Shown: one piece after another, positions 1 through 9,300 of the stretch
Numbering within the stretch: the first letter of the stretch is position 1
Layout: each line of letters starts with the position of its first letter
IMG/VR virus record: IMGVR_UViG_3300042895_001344
Location: 124,001-188,000 of that record
Length of the DNA stretch: 64,000 nucleotides
Source: a virus
Strand: one strand, 5' to 3'
Made by a program: the position numbers and the translations under genes
Notes under the pieces: model-generated
What the model was told of the DNA's origin: nothing
The model's input: the letters and a program-made list of their open reading frames with translations, nothing else
Database searches by the model: none

Positions 1-3
1 GGC

Positions 4-207
4 TTAATCTTGTAATAATTGTCTACCGTCATTGGTAATATATCTTTTGTTTATTCTTTCAACGATACCGTCTTTTTCTCTGATTGTATAACATTCTCCT
101 GTTACTAAATCACATTCTTCTCTTTCCATACCATCATTAGATACGTTTTTAACCTTTTTAGGGTTTAAAAACTGATCCATGGTATTATTTAATCTATTAT
201 TTTCCAT
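4..207 (-). CDS. Small conserved-type phage protein, function unknown
   Basis: This 67-residue reading frame lies downstream of the giant baseplate gene on the same strand, 43 nt after its stop. I chose the ATG at 205-207 (MENNRLNNTM) because the frame upstream of it overlaps the preceding gene and reads as low-complexity sequence. The protein is charged, with a central Cys pair (ECDLVTGEC) and a C-terminal TNDGRQLL segment. There is no signal peptide or membrane segment. Its position at the end of the tail operon suggests a virion-associated or assembly role, but I do not recognise the family. Confidence 0.6.
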   Translation of the reverse strand: MENNRLNNTMDQFLNPKKVKNVSNDGMEREECDLVTGECYTIREKDGIVERINKRYITNDGRQLLQD

Positions 208-250
208 AATATTTGTTTTATTACTATAAATATCCCAAGTTTTATTAATA

Positions 251-3200
251 TTACACTTTCTCCAATTTAAAATAAACAATATCACCATCTTGTAAATCTA
301 AATCTTTCATCAATTTAGGTGATAGAGCAATTCCATATTCTTTTTCATCCCTAATATTGTCAATTGGACCTATAGCTATTGGTTTAGTTTTATCTGAACT
401 ATCTTGATGATTTACTGTTATATTTTTATTTTTATTTGGATTTAGGAAAAGTGTTTTATAATCTGTTAATGTTTCATTAACATCCATTTTATCTAAAATA
501 AATCTGGTTGAATAGAAATAATTTTTATCACTAAATTGTCTAATATTACCCCAAGTAAACGCTGGATCTTGTTTAAAATTAGATTTAGTTATTAAAGACA
601 TACTGTCCGTATCGTTCATCGAATAATTTGATTCTCCCATTCTAACCACCTGTGCTCTTAACCATTTATCACCTTTATATTCAACTTGAACAATATATCT
701 AAATTCATTAAATCCATTATATGGTATTCCATTTACGGTTACTCCCACATCGTCTAAAGTAACCTTTTCTCCCGGTACTTTCTTTTTATCAGGACCCATA
801 TCATATGTGTATTGACTACCGTCGGCAGTTACAATTGATGCACTTGTTTCCGTAACTTTATCTGAACCATTAACCCTATTGATCGCCTTTTGTTGTAGTT
901 TATCAAATAATGTTCTATAACTTGACATAAATGAATCTGTCAAATCAGGTAATGCTGTATATGGCATTCTCGATCCTTTAAATTTGGTTACAATATTATT
1001 ATTCCTAATTTCATGACCAACTTCAGTTATCCAATATGTTCCTTTAAACATAGGGATATTTTTCAAATAGAAAAACATCGTAGGTTGTATCATAACATTA
1101 CCCATACAAGTTATTTCACATGTGTATGCCGCTTGTCTATAATACTCATATAAACCAATATCAACATTATGTGATGATGAACCCGATTCACTTCTAGCTA
1201 AGTTTTCTAATACGTAAAATGACTCTGTTGTATTTTTAATTGATGCCTGATCTAAACTAATACCTTTAAAAATACTTTGATTTTGATCTCCAAAACTTAC
1301 TTCAAATGCAACTACTTTATTTGTTTTAGATAAATCTCCCGTTTGAAATACTTTAGGTAAAGTAATCATAACTGGGTTATTATTAGTATTACCAATATTA
1401 AAACTATCGTCAGTAAATCTATATTTTTTATTATCTGACATGTCAGGTCTTGTCGAATTTTTACCTACATATTGTACTATAATTTTAGGTGATGATTCTT
1501 GATAATCAACTTCTAAGAATGTTCCAAATATATTTTGTGCTATTTTTTTGGATGGTGTTAATTTAGGTGTGTTTGAAAAATTTGTTCCATAGAAATTAAT
1601 ATAAGCTGGTAATGCTCTTAGATCAAAACCTGTATCTTGTAATAATATTGATATTGAACTGAATAAATTTTGTTTAATGTTTTCGGGTTCTCCTAAATTG
1701 AGTAATCGTGATATGTCTATAAAATATTCATTGCCTATGTCTTTATTAGCCTTATCTAAAAATAAAAACTCTTCTAAAAGTGACCTTTGACCTATAGAAT
1801 TTCCTGCAATCCATTTATCGTTCATAGATTTAAAGAAATTATATAACTCAACCTTTAATGGTTTATTATTATAACCATCAAAAAAATCTATTTTACTTTT
1901 AGATTCTTCAATATTAAAAGATGAAAATTGAGGTATCAAAGTACTAAAGAATAATGACATTCTATTATTTAGACCTGTATTATTTTCACTATTAAAAATA
2001 ATATTTTTATATAGATATTGTTGGAATGTATATTTGTCTCGTGTTCCACCATTTTTTATATATCCCGCGTAAATGTATATTAATGATCTAAACATTAATA
2101 CGTTTGATTCATTTAATTTAACATTATTATCTTTAAAGAAATCTAAATATTCATTATCTAAATATTCATTATTTAAAGACGTTCCAGTTACATACGGTCC
2201 TACATATAATTGAATATATTTTGTGTCTCCCGATTGTGCGGTCAAATCGTAAGTATCGTATTTAAATTTATCTGTTTTATTAATGTCAATAAAACCATTA
2301 ATTACATGTGGGTCTAACTCTTTTGGGTTTCCAATTGTTATATTTATTAAATCATTATTTGATAATAATGAAGTTGTAATTGTTTTTAACTTTTCAGATT
2401 GTTTCTTTTTTAAATTCTGAATTTGAGTATCAATGTTATCAGAATCACTATTTTTATCATATGAAAGGTTTACTATGTCTCTTAATACTTCTTGAAACTT
2501 ACCATATTTTGTTAAACTAAACGATTTATCAGAATAATTTAAATTAACTTTTTCAGATGCGAAGTTTAAAAAGTGAGTTTCAAAATCTTCTAACATTTGT
2601 GGATTAAAAGTCGCAATTAAATCAAATACCTTTTTATTGTTACTACTTAAATTATAAAAATTACCTATTGTTCTGTTATATTCTTCCGGTGAGAAAAATG
2701 TCTTACCACTATATGTGTTATTAATATATTCATCTTCCCAAATAATTCTAAAATTATTTTGTTCTTCTAACGCAAAAGAATTATCACTAAATGGTGTGTC
2801 ATTATTTACTAATGATTGTTTTTTACCGTGATGTAAGTTACCACCTGTGGACGGTAATAAAGTATATCCATTATTTCCATTATTAACATATTGTGTCCAA
2901 TAATTAATTTTGTTGGTTCCTCTACTATCGTATTTTTTTAATTTTAATTTTCCATTTGTAATTGCGGTTGTATAATTTTCAGTGGCACCACTTAAATATA
3001 TGAAGAAACTATCGTTGTTTACTACATTATAAAAAATATTATCATAATAAGGATGTATACCAACATCACTATAACCACTAGTGTCACCTGTATATCTAAC
3101 AGGTTGAGTCCCTCCTGAATTAGTAAAAAATGTTAAGTTATTTTGATTATCAAAAAATCTACTTCCATTTATATTTGTCGTTGTAAATCCCGTTACACCA

Positions 3201-6085
3201 CTATGTGAGGTAATACCGGTTATGATACAACCTTCATTTAGATTTTTTTGTTGACTTAATATATCTTTACCTTCTAATATATATTTTTTGTATCTGTGAT
3301 AAATTGACCCCCATTTCAACATTAAGAAATAAGGAACATATTGCGACGTACTAATTTCTCTAAATAATGATGAAACCATTATAATCATCCCATCATAATT
3401 TACATTATCATCCAAATCAACAAAAGGTAAAGAATTTAAAAATAAATAAGCCGATGCTGTATATCTACCATTTGGTCCGTTAACATCTGTATCCATAAAA
3501 TCCGCAAACAATTGTTTATGAAAATATGGGGTGTTTAATATGTTAGTTTTATTATTATCAACATTAATTGGCATTGAAAATAAATTAGTAGTATAACCTT
3601 GTTTAACCCAAAATTTTGAGTCCTTTTTTCCAGATATTAATCCTTGTGTTGTATCGATTTCTAAAAACCCTTGGTATGTAAAATTATCTACTCCGAATTT
3701 TTCAACGGAAGATCCATTAAGATTTAAATAACTTAAATATTTTGTTGAACTAAATGGATATATGTTCGTCCTATAATCATCAACTCTATAATTTAATAAA
3801 TTATTTTTTAATTTTGGGTATACTTCAACGTCATTAAATGTACGGATCGGAAAATATTGTTTAATGGAATATGATTGTGAATAAAATGATTTTAAATAAT
3901 CTGTTGTTGGTAAACTATCTAAATAATAATTATAACTCTCAAATGGTGCAATTTTCTGTAATTGTAATAAAAGATCAGTTTGACTTTTAATACTATCTTT
4001 TAATAATTTTCTTAGATTATTATCTCCTTTTACCGATTCTAATATATTTTGAAATTCAATATTCGCCAATTCTTTAATTGTATCTTTATTAAATGTATCG
4101 ACTAAATTATATGTTAATGCTCTTTCATAAATTTCATATACAAATGATGATGGTGTTTTATTTATATAAGGTAATATATTAGTGATCGAATTAGCCGTAT
4201 TGATTTTCTTTATTTTATTAACATCAGTATCAGTTTCAAATTGTGTTTTATTTTTATCAACTCCACTCTCTTTATTTGTTAATGAATCCACTTTATTTGT
4301 TGATATTCCAATATATGTTTCAATAAACTCAACTTCAGGCCATCTAACTGGATTATCCGAACCTAATCTAACATGAAAATCAGGATCGCCAGGATAAATA
4401 ATTGTATTTTCTTTACCTAAAATAGTTGATTTTAATTCCGGCCACGGATATATCGACTCTCCTTTTGATTCTTTAGAAAATTCACCTACTACTTTTTTTC
4501 TTGTGTCCGCCTGATCAATTGCTCTTCTGTGTACGTCTTTCATTAAACGTATTAGAACTTCAGCATTGGCTAATATAACTGCAAAAATATTTCTAATTGT
4601 GGGTTCAAATCCAAAACCGTTCTTTTTATTACGAACAATTTCGTTCATTTTTTTCTCCACATCATTTTCCAATCTATTTCTTTGTTGTTCAAAACTTCTT
4701 CTAACGTCTCGAATATCATCAACTAATTTCTCAATTGCAACCGCAACAAATTTTTGGTCATCGGTTGTGGTATAACCACTTATTCCCTCTATTTTGTTAA
4801 TACCTAAACTATTTTTTGAAAAAACAGAAGTTGTATTATTAATTAAAGATGGTTGTTGTGGTTTACTTGATAAAAAATTAGTAAACATCTGATTTTCATT
4901 TATTTTTTTATCATATAATTTTAATAAATTTTCTAATGTTCCATTACCATCACCTATTACTTGTGTTGTTTTCTTTTTGTCCTCGTTATTAACATAAAAA
5001 TATTGAACTATTGTACCGTTCGGTTGCTTGGAGTTTAATGAATTTACAGGAGTGTTAATTAAATTACTTGATGCCCACGATCTAACTGACTTTTCATATT
5101 CATCTATAGTTTCACCAAATTCTTTTGTGGCAGCAAATAATCTCATGTCAACCACTTGATCAAATATTTGTTTTTCCAATAAAGAATCTAAATTAGATGC
5201 AATAGTTAAAATTTCTCTAACTGTCTTTACAGGAAAATCTTTTGGTATAAGTCCTTTTAATTTATATTCATTATAAACTGTCTTTAATATTTCGTACCCT
5301 CTTGAAGATTTTTTTAATTCTTCTTTTTCTAATCCTAAAGTTTCATTAAAACGAGTTGTTCGTGTTGACTCATTAGGAAAAAGATATGGGGCATTTAATA
5401 TTCCTTGTAATGGAATATCGGACAACCACGCATATGTTGATCCAACGAATGTTGTACTAACTTCAAAATTACCACTAGATTCATTAAATTTACTTGTAAA
5501 CTTAACTAAATGAAGTCTATATTTGATCGCTTTACCATAATAACCTTTTACCGTTAAATAAAATATTGGCCAAGGTATATGAAAGAATGCTTTATATGGT
5601 GAATTTTCAGGTGATTCAAATAATGTTTTACCTCTTACATCAATAAAATTTATTCGAACTTGTGGTATCGCATTAAATCCTTTAATTTCTATTGAAATAC
5701 TATCGATACCAAAGGACTGTCCAGTTTTATCTGATTGAAAAAATTCACCTGTTGGATTACCTTTATTATCTTTTTTTTCTTCTGTATTTAAAAATGAGTC
5801 AGTCCATGTTGTATCATAGTCTTGTCCGTCTCCATTTTTTAGAAAATTAAGGGTTCCACTTGCAATACTTGTTAACGTGTTTGTTTCATTATCTGATACT
5901 AAAATAGATCTTGGAACGATGTCCGCCTCTAAATTAACATACATGATTAACTTTTCCGCTTGTATGTTTCTTGGGTTTACATTTCCATCCGCGTCAACAG
6001 TTGAGTTTGGGTCAATATAAATTAAATTATTTTGATCAACTTTTACTTGTATATCTTCAGTATTTGTTACGTTATTTTTCACCAT
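251..6085 (-). CDS. Giant tail/baseplate protein (1944 aa), hub-like
   Basis: At 1944 residues this is the longest protein in the window and lies at the distal end of the tail operon. An N-terminal region (about residues 125-235) carries a pattern I associate with baseplate proteins of marine and Bacteroidota T4-like phages: a DVRG segment, SPYKAFF, and LTVKGYYGKA followed by a strand-rich stretch. The C-terminal part (about 1630-1720) has a hub-like pattern, CEITCMGNVMIQPTMFFYLK then GTYWITEVGHEI, reminiscent of gpD/gp27-type tail hub folds. The middle is Asn/Lys/Ser-rich with no motif I can name. Its start overlaps the stop of the LysM/gp53-like gene by 14 nt, so the two are probably translationally coupled. 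T4 has no single protein of this size in its baseplate; fusion of several baseplate functions is an inference. Structural role is fairly sure, exact subunit is not. Confidence 0.6.
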   Translation of the reverse strand: MVKNNVTNTEDIQVKVDQNNLIYIDPNSTVDADGNVNPRNIQAEKLIMYVNLEADIVPRSILVSDNETNTLTSIASGTLNFLKNGDGQDYDTTWTDSFLNTEEKKDNKGNPTGEFFQSDKTGQSFGIDSISIEIKGFNAIPQVRINFIDVRGKTLFESPENSPYKAFFHIPWPIFYLTVKGYYGKAIKYRLHLVKFTSKFNESSGNFEVSTTFVGSTYAWLSDIPLQGILNAPYLFPNESTRTTRFNETLGLEKEELKKSSRGYEILKTVYNEYKLKGLIPKDFPVKTVREILTIASNLDSLLEKQIFDQVVDMRLFAATKEFGETIDEYEKSVRSWASSNLINTPVNSLNSKQPNGTIVQYFYVNNEDKKKTTQVIGDGNGTLENLLKLYDKKINENQMFTNFLSSKPQQPSLINNTTSVFSKNSLGINKIEGISGYTTTDDQKFVAVAIEKLVDDIRDVRRSFEQQRNRLENDVEKKMNEIVRNKKNGFGFEPTIRNIFAVILANAEVLIRLMKDVHRRAIDQADTRKKVVGEFSKESKGESIYPWPELKSTILGKENTIIYPGDPDFHVRLGSDNPVRWPEVEFIETYIGISTNKVDSLTNKESGVDKNKTQFETDTDVNKIKKINTANSITNILPYINKTPSSFVYEIYERALTYNLVDTFNKDTIKELANIEFQNILESVKGDNNLRKLLKDSIKSQTDLLLQLQKIAPFESYNYYLDSLPTTDYLKSFYSQSYSIKQYFPIRTFNDVEVYPKLKNNLLNYRVDDYRTNIYPFSSTKYLSYLNLNGSSVEKFGVDNFTYQGFLEIDTTQGLISGKKDSKFWVKQGYTTNLFSMPINVDNNKTNILNTPYFHKQLFADFMDTDVNGPNGRYTASAYLFLNSLPFVDLDDNVNYDGMIIMVSSLFREISTSQYVPYFLMLKWGSIYHRYKKYILEGKDILSQQKNLNEGCIITGITSHSGVTGFTTTNINGSRFFDNQNNLTFFTNSGGTQPVRYTGDTSGYSDVGIHPYYDNIFYNVVNNDSFFIYLSGATENYTTAITNGKLKLKKYDSRGTNKINYWTQYVNNGNNGYTLLPSTGGNLHHGKKQSLVNNDTPFSDNSFALEEQNNFRIIWEDEYINNTYSGKTFFSPEEYNRTIGNFYNLSSNNKKVFDLIATFNPQMLEDFETHFLNFASEKVNLNYSDKSFSLTKYGKFQEVLRDIVNLSYDKNSDSDNIDTQIQNLKKKQSEKLKTITTSLLSNNDLINITIGNPKELDPHVINGFIDINKTDKFKYDTYDLTAQSGDTKYIQLYVGPYVTGTSLNNEYLDNEYLDFFKDNNVKLNESNVLMFRSLIYIYAGYIKNGGTRDKYTFQQYLYKNIIFNSENNTGLNNRMSLFFSTLIPQFSSFNIEESKSKIDFFDGYNNKPLKVELYNFFKSMNDKWIAGNSIGQRSLLEEFLFLDKANKDIGNEYFIDISRLLNLGEPENIKQNLFSSISILLQDTGFDLRALPAYINFYGTNFSNTPKLTPSKKIAQNIFGTFLEVDYQESSPKIIVQYVGKNSTRPDMSDNKKYRFTDDSFNIGNTNNNPVMITLPKVFQTGDLSKTNKVVAFEVSFGDQNQSIFKGISLDQASIKNTTESFYVLENLARSESGSSSHNVDIGLYEYYRQAAYTCEITCMGNVMIQPTMFFYLKNIPMFKGTYWITEVGHEIRNNNIVTKFKGSRMPYTALPDLTDSFMSSYRTLFDKLQQKAINRVNGSDKVTETSASIVTADGSQYTYDMGPDKKKVPGEKVTLDDVGVTVNGIPYNGFNEFRYIVQVEYKGDKWLRAQVVRMGESNYSMNDTDSMSLITKSNFKQDPAFTWGNIRQFSDKNYFYSTRFILDKMDVNETLTDYKTLFLNPNKNKNITVNHQDSSDKTKPIAIGPIDNIRDEKEYGIALSPKLMKDLDLQDGDIVYFKLEKV

Positions 6086-6398
6086 AATATAGATTATACA
6101 ATTCTACACCTCTTTTATAATCTTGTAAAGAGCTAATTAATGGGTACGGTATTCTTATGAAGAAATTATCTGGTATATCAAATTCTAAACTTCCCGCCTG
6201 TGGATTTGCTAACATAATTAACCATCCAAAAGTGGGTCCACCATAATATTCTTGTGACATTTTATCTAATCTGTCTTTACCTTTCTTAAATAAAATATAC
6301 TTATCCGTTCCTTTAATTGGGATTTCAATTCCCGGTACAATTCTAAATGTACCATCATCTATAAAAAACTGATACCTATCAAAATAATCCCTACTCAT
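6072..6398 (-). CDS. gp53/gpX-like baseplate protein with LysM-like fold
   Basis: This 108-residue protein has the signature of small LysM-like tail proteins (P2 gpX, T4 gp53): DKYILFKKGKDRLDKMSQEYYGG, then WLIMLANP, then a hydrophobic IPDNFFIRIPYP segment. In the family the LysM-like domain helps join tube or hub to the wedge rather than acting as an enzyme. It overlaps the upstream 1587-residue gene by 4 nt (ATGA) and the downstream giant gene by 14 nt, so the three look like a coupled baseplate unit. T4 gp53 is longer (196 aa), so this resembles its minimal core. There is no SD sequence; coupling probably drives initiation. Confidence 0.65.
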   Translation of the reverse strand: MSRDYFDRYQFFIDDGTFRIVPGIEIPIKGTDKYILFKKGKDRLDKMSQEYYGGPTFGWLIMLANPQAGSLEFDIPDNFFIRIPYPLISSLQDYKRGVELYNLYYGEK

Positions 6399-9300
6399 TT
6401 TCTATAATAGTTTAATTTATCTGTCACATTATTTGATGATCCGAATAACTTTTTAACTTCATCTATAGTTACCACATCTTCTGGAGATTCTCCCATTGGT
6501 TCCAAATCAATCTTAATTTGTTTGTCATTTTTACGAACCGGATCTTTACTAAATTTAATATTAATTTCTGATGGTTGGTATAGTGATTGATTTAATTTTT
6601 TAGTTATTCTATCCAAAAGATCATTATCCGTTGTAGATAAAGTAGTTCCTATTTTACTAACTATAGATGATTTATCATCGTAAAATAATACTCTTATAAT
6701 ATCTTCAGCAATTTCAAATGTATATTGTATATTTAAAAAGTTAATTGAAGTATCTAATTTAGAATACATCTTTTCGGTATTCTTTTTTATATGTTCAATA
6801 CAATCACTATAATTTGAATAGAAGCTTACTTTTCTTTGTTCATCTGTTGTTCCGTCTAATTTATATATATTCTTTGTTACTTTTTCTTTTTCAATTTTAA
6901 CATCTCTAGCGTATTTTGTAATAAAATTAACATTATCAATAGATTTAATTAATTCATTTCTATTATTTTCAAAATCTGTAATATTTTTAAATGTTGATAA
7001 ATCAATCATTTTTGATGGTATTTGTTCTATCACATACGAGTGTAGAACATTAGCAACATCATCTTTTATATTTAATGGAATGGTGTCCTCAAGTTTCAAT
7101 ATCTTTAAAATATAATACTTATCTGATAAGAAGTTAAGGTCATTTAAATAAGTTTTTAACGAATCGGCGGTGTGATTACATAGTGAAGGTAAACTAGAAT
7201 TATTAGGATATAATCCAAATAAATTTAAAGTTGTTGCAGCTCCGCCGGTTTCCACATCATAAACATTTATTTTACGATAATCTTTATTAAAAACTAAATT
7301 TGTTAAATGTTTACCATATTTTGTTAGAGTACTATTATAAAAACTTTCATATGAGACAAAATATTGACTTGTATTTTTATAAAGATTATCAATAACGGTC
7401 GTATAATCTAATGCTGATCCATCTATCAAAGCACCAATATATTGTCCTTCAGATACGTTATTTTTACTAGGACTATCTTTTAATAATGTTGGTGGAAATA
7501 ATTTATTATTTAAACCTTGTATGAATTCTTTTGTAAATTCATTTGCATCCATACCTCCTATTTTTGTACTAGTTGATTCAGATCTTTCATCATACATTTC
7601 GGTATTTGCATAGAAATTAGATGATAATGCGTTTTGTAATCTTTCGATAGGTCTTTCTAAACCTTGTCCACCTAAGAAATTCAATTGTATTGTGACAGTT
7701 GCAATCATAGGTTGTATTCCAATACCTTCAGAATTCAAATCCCATACGTTTTCTTCAAATTGAATATTAAGATCTCTAATCACAACTTTTGAATTATAGA
7801 AATCACCAACTCTCATTACACAAACAGGTGGAGGTCCAAATGTTGTATTTCTCGCATTTATATCGGAATCATCAGATGATCCTTTTATTGGTATTGTGTT
7901 GCCCGGTCTTAAACATTGTTGTAAAAACGTCAATCGTGAGTTCAAACCTTCAGGAGTCATTGAGTGAAATCCAGGATGAAAATATCTTAATTTTTCTTTT
8001 AATGAACTATAAATCATTGGAGACGTTTCTTCTAATTTCTTAAAATAAAACTCTTCAGATAATGTTTTCATTATGATTTTTTTCATCAAATCAATAGGTG
8101 GTTTAGTTTTGTTAGTACTAACATTACCCGTAGGTGACATTCTTATACTAGACACGTTTGAAGGTCCATCTACATTCGTTTTAGTATCATAATCGATTGA
8201 TACAGTAGATTGTCTACATCCATATGATAATGGTGAAAATTTGTTTAAATTTGGAGTCTCGTACGTTACTTTACCACAGTCAACATTATCTACATTTTTT
8301 TGCTTTCCATAATTAATTGTTCTAAAAATTATAGACTTATCTAAACCATCAAAACCTAAATCTTTATTCAAGGTATAATCAACTTCAATTGGGAATACTT
8401 CAAATCCTGGTGAAAACTCTTTCGATGTTACGTTTTTAAACTCCCATTTATCTTTTACATTTGATTTTAATGTTTCAATAACATATCTAACAATAGAATG
8501 TGATCTTCTCATAGATAAGTTATAATCACTAACATCATCTCCTGTAGCTGAAGTTGTAGATCCAATTAAAATAACAATATCGCTATTTATATTTTTATTT
8601 TCTATATTTGTTTTTAATTTTTCAATTGCAGTTTTAAAACTATTAAAGTTTGTTTCTTGATTTTCAAAAACTTTTAACAAATCATCTTTAACATTTTGAA
8701 TTGATTGTGTTGATTCTGGTCCACTTATATTATCTTTTCCAAATACATTAACTAAATCTTTTTTATCGTTTTGACTAATAATAGTGATTAATGCGGTCTC
8801 TAATCTAGCTAATGCAGTTTGTTGACTTGTTGTTCCACTTAAACTTTGGGCAATATCATTATAATTCTGAATTGATTTAAAACTTGTTCCACTATCACTA
8901 TCTGGATCTGAATTAGGGAATATTAATTTTACCTTTAATGATTCATTTTTCTTATTAGCGTCGTTTGTTGAACTTCCTTCAGGATTATTCCCCACTATAG
9001 TCGGAACAGCATCTTTTAATCGATTAATGTCATTTGGATTTTTATTGGTGTTTAAATAATTCTGTATTGCAGTAATATCATCTTCATTTAAATTTGCATA
9101 TGTTCTTATTAAACTATAAAAATCAATATCTTTTGCTCCCGCAAAAAATGAATTAATATAATCATCCGCCTGTTCGTCGTTTAAATTTTTAAAATGTTCT
9201 CTAACAAGTAAATTCATAATACTTGGGTGATCCACAACAATTTTAAAATTTAATGTTCCACTTCTTTCAGTATTTTGATATGTATAAATTGGTTCGGGTC

